From Mesorhizobium sp. AR02 (GTDB taxonomy: Bacteria > Pseudomonadota > Alphaproteobacteria > Rhizobiales > Rhizobiaceae): a DNA stretch of 64,000 nt. Where the stretch lies: assembly GCF_024746835.1 (NCBI RefSeq), contig NZ_CP080531.1, positions 2,976,001-3,040,000 of the forward strand. Reading direction: 5' to 3'. The notes under the pieces were generated by a model. It did not search any database and was not told where the DNA came from. It saw only the letters and a program-made list of their open reading frames with translations. Shown one piece after another: positions 1 to 8,556 of this stretch (position 1 is the first letter of the stretch; every line of letters begins with the position of its first letter). The translations under genes were made by a program, and so were the position numbers.

Positions 1-680
1 CCTTCGACCGGCTTGCCCGCAGCCTTGGCACTTTCGGCCAGCTTGACGTCGAGCACCGGCGCCCCGCCCGACTGGCGGGCGAGTTCGCAAGCTGGCAACG
101 CCATCATCGCCGACAGCATCCACGGCTTCATCTTGGCGACTGTTGCCGGCGGGATGCCACGCGCGTCGAGTGCTGCATTCATCGCCGCCGCTTCGTCCGG
201 CGTCAGCAAGGACGACAGCGTCGTGGAGTCGGTGAACATCATCAGGTCCGGCTCTTTCAGCATCGCCGTCATCATCTTTTGCTTGTCGAGCACGTCGGTG
301 GTTTCGATGACGAGCGTGCCGGCGGCGTCAAAGGCCTTCTGCGCGACCGGCGGCAGCGTGGTGACGCGCGTGTCGGTCATATGCATGGTGCCGAACAGGT
401 AGGATGGCTCTTCGCCTGATTTTTCCAGCTTCCACAACAGGCCCTTGCCATTCAGCGTGGCGGCGGCTTCCGCCTCGATCTTGCCGTAGGTGGCGGGGCT
501 GCTCTTCTGCAGGGCCGACAGCATGTCGGCGCCGGCGCAGGTCGGGACTTCCGCATGCGCCCTGCCAGCCGCGAACAGCAGGACGGCAAGAAAGGACAAG
601 AAAAACAGCACGTTGAGCGCGACAAGCAGCTTCAGCGACAGGGAAGCTGCACGGTCGGCGATGGCAATGACACGTTTCAT
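1..680 (-). CDS. TraB/GumN family protein, 3' end beyond window
   Basis: The first 226 codons are visible; the gene runs off the left edge. The product starts MKRVIAIADRAAS, has one hydrophobic segment at about residues 15-42 ending in AHAEV (signal peptide or anchor), then the motif YLFGTMHMTD near residue 95. That GT(M)H motif opens TraB/GumN domains, which resemble the TIKI metalloprotease fold. Function in bacteria is poorly defined; an envelope role is inferred from the export signal. The start ATG at 680 is the only good one before the hydrophobic segment. The neighbour xerC is on the same strand 62 bases upstream, so co-transcription is possible. Confidence 0.8.
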   Translation of the reverse strand, partial: MKRVIAIADRAASLSLKLLVALNVLFFLSFLAVLLFAAGRAHAEVPTCAGADMLSALQKSSPATYGKIEAEAAATLNGKGLLWKLEKSGEEPSYLFGTMHMTDTRVTTLPPVAQKAFDAAGTLVIETTDVLDKQKMMTAMLKEPDLMMFTDSTTLSSLLTPDEAAAMNAALDARGIPPATVAKMKPWMLSAMMALPACELARQSGGAPVLDVKLAESAKAAGKPVE

Positions 681-742
681 GACACCGTTCGTAGGCGCAA
701 AAAGCGGCAAAACGGTTAACCCGCACCACGAAATTGAAGGGT

Positions 743-1681
743 TCATGCCCTTGGATGGGCCGATTCGTAGATTTCGAGCAGCCTCGCCGTATCGACGCCG
801 GTGTAGATCTGCGTCGTCGACAGGCTGGCGTGGCCAAGCAATTCCTGGATGGTGCGCAAATCGCCGCCACGCCCCAGCAGATGCGTGGCGAAGGAATGGC
901 GCAGCGCGTGCGGCGTCGCGGTATTGGGCAGGTTGAGCGCCGAGCGCAGCTTCGCCATATCGCGCTGGATGATGGCCGGATTGAGCGGGCCGCCGCGCGC
1001 ACCGCGAAACAACAGCTCTTTCGGATCGAGATGATAGGGGCATAGGCGGCGGTATTCGGCGATTGCCTTGAGCGCCACCGGCAGCACCGGCACCAGCCGC
1101 GTCTTGCCGCCCTTGCCGGTGACGCGCAGCACGGTGTCGGCCTCCGACGCCAGATCGGCGCCGGCGAGGCCGAGCGCCTCGGAAATGCGCAGGCCGGAGC
1201 CGTAAAGCAGCGTCAGCACGGCGGCATTGCGGGCGGCGATCCAGGGTTCTTCTGCCAATTGACCCTCGACGGAGACGACATGTTTGGCGTCGCTCGCCGT
1301 CAGCGGTTTTGGCAGCGATTTGGGTTGGCGCGGTGCGCGCAGCGCGGCGGCACCGGCCGCGTTGGCTAAGCCGCGCCGTTCGAGAAACCGCAGCAGCGAG
1401 CGGATGCCGGCGAGACCTCGGCCAAGCGTGCGGGCGCCAGCGCCGGCGTTGCGGCGAGCGGCGAGGAAGCCGCGCAGATCGGCCGGGCGCAGATTGGCGA
1501 TGTCCGAAATGCCGGGCGAGCCGCCGCAATGGCCGGTGAGGAAATGCAGGAACTGGCGCGTGTCGCGCTCATAGGCCTCCACTGTCTCGGGTGACAGGCG
1601 GCGTTCACGCGCGAGCATCTTCAGCCAGCTTTCGCGCGCCGCCTGCAGATCAGGCTTTGCCGGGATGAGGAATTCCTGCAT
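743..1681 (-). CDS. xerC: tyrosine recombinase XerC
   Basis: The 312-residue product has the Xer layout: an N-terminal SAM-like core-binding domain (about 15-105) and a C-terminal catalytic domain. Visible catalytic residues are the Arg in GSGLRISEAL, the Lys in VTGKGGKTR, HALRHSFATH (H-x-x-R), the His in LLGHASLSTTQ and the Tyr nucleophile in QIYTGVD. Known role: with XerD it resolves chromosome dimers at dif near the divisome. It carries no integrase-type extra domain and no phage neighbours, so it is a housekeeping enzyme. Length fits XerC/XerD; XerC rather than XerD is inferred from the overall motif spacing and the stand-alone context. Confidence 0.88.
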   Translation of the reverse strand: MQEFLIPAKPDLQAARESWLKMLARERRLSPETVEAYERDTRQFLHFLTGHCGGSPGISDIANLRPADLRGFLAARRNAGAGARTLGRGLAGIRSLLRFLERRGLANAAGAAALRAPRQPKSLPKPLTASDAKHVVSVEGQLAEEPWIAARNAAVLTLLYGSGLRISEALGLAGADLASEADTVLRVTGKGGKTRLVPVLPVALKAIAEYRRLCPYHLDPKELLFRGARGGPLNPAIIQRDMAKLRSALNLPNTATPHALRHSFATHLLGRGGDLRTIQELLGHASLSTTQIYTGVDTARLLEIYESAHPRA

Positions 1682-1725
1682 GGCGGCATTTTGGGGTATT
1701 CGGGTTAGGAAGCGGTGAAGAGCCC

Positions 1726-1761
1726 GTCATTGAAATGACAAGGGGCGATCATTGAAATGAC
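1726..1761. promoter_or_regulatory. two phased dyads upstream of rimM
   Basis: GTCATTGAAATGAC (1726-1739) is a perfect 6-2-6 inverted repeat. A second copy at 1748-1761 differs only in the outermost base. The copies are 22 bases apart, about two helical turns, and lie 40-75 bases before the rimM start in the divergent xerC/rimM gap. This geometry suits a dimeric repressor or activator, but I do not recognise the factor. Confidence 0.5.
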
Positions 1762-1800
1762 GCCGGGCTGGGGTTAGAGCAGGCCAAAGGATATTTCGCG

Positions 1801-2400
1801 ATGAGCAAGCCGCAAAACCCTGTCCAGATGGCCGTGATCGGCGCCGCCCACGGCATCAAGGGCGAACTCAGGGTGAAAACCTTCACCGGCGAGCCGATGG
1901 CGCTGGCCGACTATGGGCCGCTCTATGCCAGGGATGGCCGCGCCTTCCAGATCATCGACATCAGGCCCGCCAACACGGTTGTCGTGGTGCGCTTCAAAGG
2001 CATTGCTGACCGCAATGCCGCCGAGGCGCTCGCCGGTACGGAGCTGTTCGTCGACCGCTCGATGCTGCCCGACGACGGCGAGGAGGATGAATTCTACCAT
2101 GCCGACCTGGTCGGACTGGAGGTTCGGGACGATACCGGTGCCGCGCTCGGCAAAGTCGTCGCCGTGCATAATTTCGGCGGCGGCGACATTCTCGACGTGA
2201 CGCTTGCCGGCCGCAAGGGCGTGCTGATCCCGTTCACGCAGGCCGCGGTGCCACAAGTGTCGATCGCCGACGGCTTTGTCCGCGTCGACCCGGCGGCGGC
2301 CGGGCTTGTCGATGACGAGGATGGTGAGGCGCTGCGCGACGAAGATTTCGACCCGACGGGCAGGCCGCGCGGACCGCGCGACGCCGGGGGCAACCGGTGA
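1801..2400 (+). CDS. rimM: ribosome maturation factor RimM
   Basis: The 199-residue protein has the two RimM beta-barrel domains: an N-terminal domain opening [16 protein letters not shown] and a PRC-like barrel around residues 95-170. RimM binds ribosomal protein uS19 and helps mature the 30S head. The C-terminal 25 residues ([15 protein letters not shown]) are charged and probably disordered, as in many alphaproteobacteria. AAAGGA lies 11-16 bases before the ATG. The gene overlaps trmD by four bases (GTGA), which implies translational coupling; rimM-trmD linkage is conserved in bacteria. The usual rpsP partner is absent upstream, and rplS is separated by a tauE-like gene. Confidence 0.95.
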   Translation: MSKPQNPVQMAVIGAAHGIKGELRVKTFTGEPMALADYGPLYARDGRAFQIIDIRPANTVVVVRFKGIADRNAAEALAGTELFVDRSMLPDDGEEDEFYHADLVGLEVRDDTGAALGKVVAVHNFGGGDILDVTLAGRKGVLIPFTQAAVPQVSIADGFVRVDPAAAGLVDDEDGEALRDEDFDPTGRPRGPRDAGGNR

Positions 2401-3095
2401 GTTTTGCCGCGTCGGTACTGACGCTCTATCCCGAGATGTTTCCCGGCGCGCTCGGCCTGTCGCTGGCGGGCCGCGCGCTCGAGGCCGGCACATGGTCGCT
2501 GGAAGCGGTCCAGATTCGCGATTTCGCCACCGATAAGCACCGCACCGTCGACGACACGCCGGCCGGCGGCGGCGCCGGCATGGTCATGCGCGCCGATGTC
2601 CTGGCCAGGGCGATCGACCATGCTTCGCCGGCGGGCGATACGCGTCCGCGACTTTTGATGAGCCCGCGCGGCAAGCCGCTGACGCAGGCGCGTGTGCGCG
2701 AGCTTGCCGCCGGGCCGGGCGCCGTCATCCTGTGCGGCCGCTTCGAAGGTGTCGACCAGAGGCTGATCGAGGCCCGTGGCCTGGAGGAGGTGTCGATCGG
2801 CGATTTTATCCTTTCCGGCGGCGAACCGGCAGCGCTTGTGCTGCTTGACGCGGTGGTGCGCCTGCTGCCCGGTGTCATGGGCAATGCCGTGTCGGGTGAG
2901 GAAGAGAGTTTCGAGAACGGCCTGCTCGAACATCCGCATTACACGCGGCCGCAGGAGTTCGAAGGCCGGGAGATTCCCGAGGTGCTGATCTCGGGCAATC
3001 ACAAGAAGATCGCCGCATGGCGGCGCGCGGAGTCGGAAGCGCTGACGAAAGAACGGCGGCCGGATCTGCTCGGGGCTCAGCCCTTGCCGAAGTAA
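2397..3095 (+). CDS. trmD: tRNA (guanine37-N1)-methyltransferase TrmD
   Basis: TrmD methylates G37 of tRNAs that read CNN codons, using SAM held in a C-terminal trefoil knot; it prevents +1 frameshifting. The 232-residue product shows [11 protein letters not shown], the knot motifs [14 protein letters not shown] and [12 protein letters not shown], and [12 protein letters not shown] in the tRNA-binding part. Translation starts at GTG, overlapping the rimM stop codon. The last 19 bases overlap the end of the converging tauE-like gene. Length is normal for the family. Confidence 0.96.
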   Translation: MSFAASVLTLYPEMFPGALGLSLAGRALEAGTWSLEAVQIRDFATDKHRTVDDTPAGGGAGMVMRADVLARAIDHASPAGDTRPRLLMSPRGKPLTQARVRELAAGPGAVILCGRFEGVDQRLIEARGLEEVSIGDFILSGGEPAALVLLDAVVRLLPGVMGNAVSGEEESFENGLLEHPHYTRPQEFEGREIPEVLISGNHKKIAAWRRAESEALTKERRPDLLGAQPLPK

Positions 3096-3829
3096 TAAAA
3101 GGCGAGAAACAAGCCAACCGCGATGACGAAGCCGCGCACCACGTTTTGCGGCACGCGCTTGGCGATCCACACGCCGGCATAGCCGCCGAGCGCGCCGCCG
3201 GGGATCATGACGATCGCCTGCGGCCAGGCGACGACGCCACCCGAGACGAAGACGATGATCGCCACTGCGGCGATGACCACGGCCAGCATGTTCTTCAGCG
3301 CATTTAGCCGGTGATAGTCGCCGGCCTGTGTCAGGCCGAGCGTCGCCAGCATCATCACGCCCATGCCTGCGCCGAAGAAGCCGCCATAGATGGCGGTGAC
3401 GAACTGCGCCAGGGAACCGACGAATGAGCCGACCGAGGCCTCATGGCCGGGTTTTGGCGTTGGCTTCAGCCACGGCCCAGCGGCGAACAGGGCGGTCGCG
3501 CCCAAAAGCAGCCACGGCACCAGGACGCGGAAGGACGGGTTGGACAGCGCCAGCAGGATCAGCGCGCCAGCCAGCGCGCCGACCGCCGATATGGCGCATA
3601 GCAGCAGGGCACCGCGCCAGAAGTGCCTGATATCGGTCCAGTAGGCTAGCGTCGAGGTGATATAGCCCGGGAATTGCGTGACCGAAGAGGTGGCGTTGGC
3701 GACGATCGGCGGCACGCCGACCAATGTCATGGCGCCGAAGGTGATGAAGGTGCCACCGCCGGCGACCGCGTTGGCGGCGCCTGACAGGAAGCCCGCCAGG
3801 AACAGCAGGATGGCGTCGAAAACAGACAT
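3077..3829 (-). CDS. TauE/SafE family sulfite/anion permease
   Basis: A 250-residue, strongly hydrophobic protein with about eight membrane helices. Two similar halves each begin with a glycine-rich helix: [17 protein letters not shown] near residue 17 and [17 protein letters not shown] near residue 140. This duplicated pattern marks the TauE/SafE (DUF81) family, which exports sulfite, sulfoacetate or related organosulfur anions. The substrate cannot be told from sequence, and no sulfonate genes adjoin it. It converges on trmD with a 19-base overlap, so transcripts from the two strands must collide or terminate inside coding DNA. Confidence 0.85.
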   Translation of the reverse strand: MSVFDAILLFLAGFLSGAANAVAGGGTFITFGAMTLVGVPPIVANATSSVTQFPGYITSTLAYWTDIRHFWRGALLLCAISAVGALAGALILLALSNPSFRVLVPWLLLGATALFAAGPWLKPTPKPGHEASVGSFVGSLAQFVTAIYGGFFGAGMGVMMLATLGLTQAGDYHRLNALKNMLAVVIAAVAIIVFVSGGVVAWPQAIVMIPGGALGGYAGVWIAKRVPQNVVRGFVIAVGLFLAFYYFGKG

Positions 3830-4041
3830 GGAATGCCGCCGTGAAGAAGTGTGCTATCGGAGGCTTAGGAAGCTTGTCGGACTGGCGCAACCCGGCACGG
3901 CAGGATTACAATGGAGCCATGCCGGCAAAAAATGCATGGCCAAGGCGTGACAAAGCGCTGAAATAGCTGTATGTGCCCGCCGAACCGGAAGAAGAATCTG
4001 CCGGACCCGTCAACAATGACGGTGTAGTCGCCCCTGCCTGA
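3830..4041. other. intergenic region before rplS
   Basis: The whole gap from tauE to rplS is 327 bases. I see no convincing gene in it. A short hairpin CCGTCA-acaa-TGACGG occupies 4007-4022, and a 15-codon ORF starting at ATG 3919 has no composition to support it. The rplS promoter must lie here, but I cannot place it. Confidence 0.5.
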
Positions 4042-4071
4042 TGTCTTAGAGACAAAAATGTCTCAGAGACA
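4042..4071. promoter_or_regulatory. tandem palindromes upstream of rplS
   Basis: TGTCTTAGAGACA (4042-4054) and TGTCTCAGAGACA (4059-4071) are two copies of TGTCT-N3-AGACA spaced 17 bases apart. The inner arms (AGACA aaaa TGTCT) form a further inverted repeat. The block lies 86-115 bases before the rplS ATG. It resembles a double operator; alternatively the RNA could switch between hairpins in the leader. Confidence 0.5.
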
Positions 4072-4156
4072 AAGGGCATAGCCGAGCGGTCAATGGAACT
4101 GCAAGGCGAGTGTCGGACGCTCTGACTGTCGGAAGAACAAGAAGTGGATTATTGAG

Positions 4157-4702
4157 ATGGATATTCTCCGTCAGCTCGAGGCCGAGCAGGCCGCCAAGAT
4201 CGAAGCCAAGCGCAAGCTTCCCGAATTCCAGCCCGGCGACACCGTGCGCGTCCAGGTCCGCGTGACCGAAGGCACCCGCACCCGCGTCCAGGCCTATGAG
4301 GGCGTCGTCATCGCCCGCGCCGGTTCCGGCTTCCAGGAAAATTTCACCGTCCGCAAGATCTCCTACGGCGAAGGCGTCGAGCGCGTGTTCCCGGTCTTCT
4401 CGCCGATGGTCGAAGGCGTCGAGATCGTGCGTCGCGGCAAGGTGCGTCGCGCCAAGCTCTATTACCTGCGCGATCGTCGCGGCAAGTCGGCCCGTATTTC
4501 GGAAAACACCGGCGTGCGCGCCCGCAAGCTCAACGATGAGGAGCGCGATGCGCTGAACGCCGAGAAGGCCCGCATCGAGGCCGAGAAGGTCGCCGCTGCC
4601 CAGGCACTGGCCGCCGAGACGGCCGCCAAGGAAGCCGCCGAGAAGAAGGCTGCCGCCGAGGCTGAGGCAGCCAAGGCCGCGGAAGCGACCCCGGCCGAAT
4701 AA
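4157..4702 (+). CDS. rplS: 50S ribosomal protein L19 (bL19)
   Basis: L19 sits at the interface between the 30S and 50S subunits. The first 120 residues match the family ([38 protein letters not shown] and [14 protein letters not shown] segments). The last 60 residues are an Ala/Glu/Lys-rich helical extension, absent from the 115-residue E. coli protein but usual in rhizobia. The start ATG follows a modest ribosome binding site. A strong terminator follows 20 bases after the stop, so the gene is probably transcribed alone. Confidence 0.97.
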   Translation: MDILRQLEAEQAAKIEAKRKLPEFQPGDTVRVQVRVTEGTRTRVQAYEGVVIARAGSGFQENFTVRKISYGEGVERVFPVFSPMVEGVEIVRRGKVRRAKLYYLRDRRGKSARISENTGVRARKLNDEERDALNAEKARIEAEKVAAAQALAAETAAKEAAEKKAAAEAEAAKAAEATPAE

Positions 4703-4721
4703 GATTTCGGAAATCCCATTC

Positions 4722-4748
4722 AAAAAGGCGGCTTCGGCCGCCTTTTTT
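4722..4748 (+). terminator. intrinsic terminator of rplS
   Basis: An 11-base-pair stem (AAAAAGGCGGC / GCCGCCTTTTT) closes a TTCG tetraloop and runs into a T tract. It begins 20 bases after the rplS stop. Because the stem carries A's on the left, it could also work in the opposite direction. Confidence 0.9.
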
Positions 4749-4798
4749 CGTTTCACCAGACTGTGAACGCTTTCAGCCCCGGAAACAGGATCGGGCGG

Positions 4799-4839
4799 TT
4801 GACGTCGTATTATATTGTGTACTAAATAATCGTGCACAA
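4799..4839 (+). promoter_or_regulatory. ohr promoter with OhrR operator
   Basis: TTGACG (4799-4804) and CTAAAT (4822-4827) form a plausible -35/-10 pair with a 17-base spacer. The inverted repeat TTGTGTAC-N9-GTGCACAA (4815-4839) covers the -10 region and likely start. Its AT-rich, TTGTG-type arms resemble OhrR operators. OhrR, encoded by the second gene of the operon, would bind here in the reduced form and release after organic peroxide oxidation. Confidence 0.7.
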
Positions 4840-4857
4840 GATAACTGGAGATTTGAT

Positions 4858-5271
4858 ATGGCACTCTACACCACACAGGCTCACGTCACCGGCGGCCGCG
4901 CCGGCCATGGCGAGACCAGCGACGGTCTGCTCAAGGTCGATCTGGCGATGCCCAAGGAACTCGGCGGGCCGGGGGGCGCCACCAATCCCGAGCAGCTTTT
5001 CGCCATCGGCTACGCCGCCTGCTTCGAGAGCGCCATCCGCTTCATCGCACGCAAACAGAAGCTGCCGCTCACGGATGCCTCGATAACCTCGACCGTCAGC
5101 CTGCTTCCCAATGGCGAGGGCTTCAAGCTCGGCGTCGCGCTCGCGGCGGAAACGAAAGGCCTTGATCAGGCGGCCGCGGAAGCGCTTGTATCGGAGGCAC
5201 ACAAGATCTGTCCCTATTCCAACGCCATCAGGGGCAATGTCGACGTAGCGCTTTCGGTAAAGGCGGCATGA
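4858..5271 (+). CDS. ohr: organic hydroperoxide reductase Ohr
   Basis: Ohr reduces organic hydroperoxides (lipid peroxides) to alcohols with a thiol pair that is recycled by lipoyl donors. The 137-residue protein contains both conserved cysteines, Cys55 (GYAACFESA) and Cys118 (KICPYSNA), and the catalytic Arg14 (TGGRAG) and Glu45 (TNPEQLF). These features separate Ohr from OsmC. It is the first gene of an operon with ohrR (ATGA overlap) behind an OhrR-type operator. Confidence 0.94.
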   Translation: MALYTTQAHVTGGRAGHGETSDGLLKVDLAMPKELGGPGGATNPEQLFAIGYAACFESAIRFIARKQKLPLTDASITSTVSLLPNGEGFKLGVALAAETKGLDQAAAEALVSEAHKICPYSNAIRGNVDVALSVKAA

Positions 5272-5804
5272 CGGGAAAGACCACAAAGAGCGCCAGCGAC
5301 GTCCCGGCAGAGACCGCCGGGACGATCAGGGTTCCGCGACTCGATCAGCAGCTCTGCTTCGCGCTCTATTCGGCGAGCGGGCTGATGACGAAGCTCTATC
5401 GGCCGTTGCTCGATCCGCTCGGCCTGACCTATCCCCAATATCTGGCCATGCTGGCACTATGGGAGCACACGCCGAGCACGGTGGGCGCGCTTGGCGAGGC
5501 GCTCGGCCTGGATTCCGCGACGCTGACTCCGTTGCTGAAGCGGATGGAGGCAGGCGGCCTCGTCACCCGCCGCCGCGATGCCGCCGACGAGCGCCGCGTG
5601 CTGGTCGAGCCGACGGCCAAGGGCCAGGCGTTGCGCGCGCGCGTCAAGGATGTGTCATCGGCCCTTGCCTGCAGCGTGCCGCTGGAGCCTGGTGAAGCGA
5701 AAGCGCTGCACGCAACGCTCACTCATCTTGTTGCAGGTCTGCGCAACGCCGTAACGGAAGACGCGTCGGCGGATGCTGAAGCGTTGGGTTCTGGCTCAAG
5801 ATAA
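5268..5804 (+). CDS. ohrR: MarR family peroxide sensor OhrR
   Basis: A 178-residue MarR-type winged-helix repressor. The reactive Cys30 lies in LDQQLCFALYSAS; a second Cys135 lies in the C-terminal dimer helix (ALACSVP). The Cys-Cys spacing of 105 residues equals that of the two-cysteine OhrR of Xanthomonas (22/127), so oxidation probably forms an inter-subunit disulfide. DNA-binding wing: TRRRDAADERRVLV (about 100-113). Overlap ATGA with ohr indicates coupling. It should repress its own operon from the operator at 4815-4839. The N-terminal 20 residues are an unstructured extension. Confidence 0.9.
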   Translation: MTGKTTKSASDVPAETAGTIRVPRLDQQLCFALYSASGLMTKLYRPLLDPLGLTYPQYLAMLALWEHTPSTVGALGEALGLDSATLTPLLKRMEAGGLVTRRRDAADERRVLVEPTAKGQALRARVKDVSSALACSVPLEPGEAKALHATLTHLVAGLRNAVTEDASADAEALGSGSR

Positions 5805-5968
5805 CCAGATCATCCCGAAATCCCTGAATTGAGGGCATCCGAATCCCTTTTCGCGCGCACTGACGCAGCGGACCGTCTTGCATGACGCATGCGGAAAGCT
5901 AAAGTCGGCGCCGGATTTTCCTGTAGGCCCGCCGATATCCGGGCGCTTTCAATTTTCGGGAGTGTGTC

Positions 5969-6766
5969 ATGACCAAGTCGAAACTGCTGCTGGCCGGTCT
6001 GCTGGCCCTCGTGCTTGCGCCCGTTGCCGCCTTCGCGCAGGCGCTGCCCGATCTCGGCGGCAAGAAGGTCGTGGTGGTGACCGAAAACGCCTATCCGCCG
6101 CTGCAGTTCATCGATCCCAAGACGGGAAAACAGATCGGCTGGGAATATGACGCAATGAACGAGATTGCCAAGCGGCTGAATTTCAAGGTCGAGTACCAGA
6201 ACACCTCCTGGGATGCGATGATCCAGGCGGTTTCCGACAACCAGTACAACATCGGCATGACCGGCATCACCATCAAGGACGACCGCAAGGAGAAAGTCGA
6301 TTTCTCCGACCCCTATATGCGCTCGGAGCAGTTCATGCTGGTGCGCGGCGATGAAAGCCGCTTCACCGACGCCAAGACCTTCGCTGCCTTCAAGGACGGG
6401 CTGATCGGCGCGCAGCCCGGCACGACGCCGTTCTACACCGCCGTCTACAGTGTGCTCGACAGCAATGAGCAGAATCCGCGCATCAAACTGTTCGAGACCT
6501 TCGGCGCCACGGTGCAGGCATTGAAGTCGGGCGACGTCGATGTCGTGCTGACAGACGGCACCGCCGGCAAGGGCTATGTCGATGCTTCAGAGGGCAAGCT
6601 GAAGCTGATCGGCGGCCCGCTCGGCACCGAGGATTTCGGGTTCATCTTCCCGAAAGGGTCGGACCTGGTGAAGCCGGTCAACGCGGCTATCGCGGCGCTG
6701 AAGGCGGATGGGACGCTGGATGCGCTGAACAAGAAGTGGTTTCTTGATTACAAGATGGGGCAGTGA
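5969..6766 (+). CDS. polar amino acid ABC transporter binding protein
   Basis: A 265-residue periplasmic protein with a clear Sec signal peptide (cleavage after AFAQA near residue 25) and a type II solute-binding fold (SBP_bac_3). Family motifs: [52 protein letters not shown] (read as three adjoining pieces) and the closing [10 protein letters not shown]. Ligand is probably a polar or acidic amino acid, not determinable here. GGGAG lies just before ATG. The matching permease follows, but a palindromic repeat of about 190 bases separates them, and no ATP-binding gene is nearby. Confidence 0.9.
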   Translation: MTKSKLLLAGLLALVLAPVAAFAQALPDLGGKKVVVVTENAYPPLQFIDPKTGKQIGWEYDAMNEIAKRLNFKVEYQNTSWDAMIQAVSDNQYNIGMTGITIKDDRKEKVDFSDPYMRSEQFMLVRGDESRFTDAKTFAAFKDGLIGAQPGTTPFYTAVYSVLDSNEQNPRIKLFETFGATVQALKSGDVDVVLTDGTAGKGYVDASEGKLKLIGGPLGTEDFGFIFPKGSDLVKPVNAAIAALKADGTLDALNKKWFLDYKMGQ

Positions 6767-6828
6767 GCCCTGTTGTCGCTACGACCTCCGCCAATCGCGA
6801 ACGCCAATGAACGGGCGCGGTTGGCAAA

Positions 6829-7018
6829 GCTGCCGATCTCCCCCCTTGCGGGGGAGATGGCCGGCAGGCCAGAGGGGGGTGTGAAGGATCGCGACATTTC
6901 GATTCCAAGCTTTTCCAAGGAGAAACCGGGCCGCGGCTGTGATCGGTTGACAGGCTGGAGGGACAGCACCCCCCTCTGTCCTGCCGGACATCTCCCCCGC
7001 AAGGGGGGAGATTGGCAA
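6829..7018. repeat. rhizobial palindromic intergenic element
   Basis: Two arms of about 50 bases in inverted orientation: the left reads CCGATCTCCCCCCTTGCGGG onward, the right (6966-7018) ends in its complement. Each arm also contains its own GC-rich hairpin (CTCCCCC-ttgc-GGGGGAG). Between them lie about 85 bases of unrelated DNA. The layout is that of the RIME-like intergenic mosaic elements of rhizobia. It sits between an ABC binding-protein gene and its permease gene. Confidence 0.85.
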
Positions 7019-7056
7019 TTCTTGCGAGGGCAGCTGTCCACTGGCGTTGGGAATTG

Positions 7057-7866
7057 ATGCCGCCCGCCTCCTCCACCAAAGCCGAATTCCCCTGGTGGCT
7101 TGCCGTTGCCGCCGCGCTGGCGCTGGTCGCGGCACTGTCGATCGCGGCCAGCGACCTCTATGCCCAGGTCTTCGCCACGGTCGCCAAGGGCATCGGCGTC
7201 ACCGTCTTCGTCACCGTGGTGGCTTTCGCGCTGGCGTCGATCATCGGTCTCGGCATTGCGCTGATGGGCCTGTCTGGCTCGCCCTGGCTGCGGCAGATCG
7301 CCCGCTTCTATGTCGAGATCATCCGTGGCGTGCCAATCCTGGTGCTGCTGTTCTGGATCGCCTTTGCCGGCGCGCCTGCCTTCGTCGCGGCCTGGAATGC
7401 GCTGACCGCGCCGCTGCAAAGTGCGGGCTATCTGGGTGAGCTTCTGGTGCGCGACGTGTCGCTGCTGTGGCGCGCCATCATGGCGCTGACCATTGGCTAC
7501 TCCGCCTTCATCTCCGAGGTTTTCCGCGCCGGCATCCAGGCGGTCGAGAAGGGCCAGATCGAGGCGGCCAAGGCGCTTGGGCTGAGCCGTGCGCAACGCT
7601 TCCGGCTGATCGTGTTTCCGCAGGCGATCCGCACCATATTGCCGCCGCTCGGCAATGATTTCGTCGCCCTGGTCAAGGATTCCTCGCTGGTCTCGGTGCT
7701 CGGCGTCGCCGACATCACGCAGATGGGCAAGGTCTATGCCGCCGGCTCGTTCCGCTTCTTCGAGACCTATTCGATAACAGCCTATATCTATCTCATCCTG
7801 ACCGTCAGCCTGTCGCTGGCGCTCAGGGCGCTGGAACGGCGGTTGCGAAACCAGCATCAGGAATAG
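7057..7866 (+). CDS. polar amino acid ABC transporter permease
   Basis: A 269-residue inner-membrane protein of the HisM/GlnP type. Five to six hydrophobic helices are visible, starting WWLAVAAALALVAALSIAA. The EAA loop that contacts the ATPase is AAKALGLSRAQRFRLIVFPQA near residues 170-190. I chose ATG 7057; a TTG at 7012 would extend the protein into the preceding repeat and encode an unlikely N-terminus. Only one permease gene is present, so a homodimer is likely. No ATPase gene follows: the next gene is a methyltransferase, so an ATPase must come from elsewhere. Confidence 0.88.
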   Translation: MPPASSTKAEFPWWLAVAAALALVAALSIAASDLYAQVFATVAKGIGVTVFVTVVAFALASIIGLGIALMGLSGSPWLRQIARFYVEIIRGVPILVLLFWIAFAGAPAFVAAWNALTAPLQSAGYLGELLVRDVSLLWRAIMALTIGYSAFISEVFRAGIQAVEKGQIEAAKALGLSRAQRFRLIVFPQAIRTILPPLGNDFVALVKDSSLVSVLGVADITQMGKVYAAGSFRFFETYSITAYIYLILTVSLSLALRALERRLRNQHQE

Positions 7867-7920
7867 TTTTCCGGCGAAGACGGCGCTACGATCCCCGGCA
7901 TATCTCGGTGAGGAGGTCTC

Positions 7921-8556
7921 ATGATCGTCGACAAGGCCAATGCGGCGCTGGATTCCGTCTATGGCGCCGACACGCCGGAAACTTTGGCGCAGGCCTATGC
8001 CGCCTGGGCCGCGACCTATGACAGCGAAACCGCCTCGCTCGGTTATCTCTTGCCGTTCCTGATCACCGCCTGGGTGGCCCGCCATGTGCCGGCGGGTGAA
8101 GGGCCGCTGCTCGACGCCGGCTGCGGCACCGGCCTGTCGGGGCCGTCACTGAAGGCGCTGGGCTACGGCGATATTGCCGGGCTCGACCTGTCGGACGACA
8201 TGTTGAAGATCGCCGGCAGCCGAAATGCCTATGGCGAGCTGAAAAAGGCGATGCTGGGCGGACCGCTGCCCTGGCCGGACGGGTATTTCCGCGCCTTCTT
8301 CTCGACCGGCGTCTTCACCATCAGCCATGCGCCGGCGTCGGGCCTGCACGAACTGGTGCGCATCACCGGGAAAGGCGGCCACGCCATCTTCACCGTGCGC
8401 GACCAGGTCTTCGAGAGTGGCGGTTTTCAGGGCGTGTTCGATGAGCTGGAGCAGGCGGGCAAATGGCGGCTCGTCGAGCAAAGCCCGTGGTTCCGCTGCT
8501 ACGCCATCGCCGAGCCGGATGCACTGGTGAAGACTTTTGTGTTCGAGGTGGTTTGA
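7921..8556 (+). CDS. class I SAM-dependent methyltransferase
   Basis: A 211-residue cytosolic protein. Motif I is LLDAGCGTGLSGP (residues 61-73), followed by the acidic loop IAGLDLSDDMLKIA. The N-terminal AYAAWAATYDSETASLGY resembles the TPR-containing/Williams-Beuren-type methyltransferases (METTL27-like). The substrate is unknown. The gene has a GAGGAGGT ribosome binding site 7 bases before ATG and stands 54 bases after the permease. A palindromic repeat follows it. Confidence 0.8.
   Translation: MIVDKANAALDSVYGADTPETLAQAYAAWAATYDSETASLGYLLPFLITAWVARHVPAGEGPLLDAGCGTGLSGPSLKALGYGDIAGLDLSDDMLKIAGSRNAYGELKKAMLGGPLPWPDGYFRAFFSTGVFTISHAPASGLHELVRITGKGGHAIFTVRDQVFESGGFQGVFDELEQAGKWRLVEQSPWFRCYAIAEPDALVKTFVFEVV

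Noticed and set aside
743..1681. xerC as phage integrase or genomic-island marker
   Set aside because: Single Xer-type enzyme among housekeeping genes; no attachment site, no phage genes, no tRNA nearby.
3919..3963. 15-codon ORF before rplS
   Set aside because: Has a GGAG upstream, but too short, no conserved feature, and could be chance.
4072..4110. tRNA-like D-arm (AGCCGAGCGGTCAA) near rplS
   Set aside because: No acceptor, anticodon or T-arm follows; chance resemblance.
4046..4876. 276-codon minus-strand frame over rplS
   Set aside because: Antisense shadow of L19; composition is the reverse of the Ala/Glu-rich tail.
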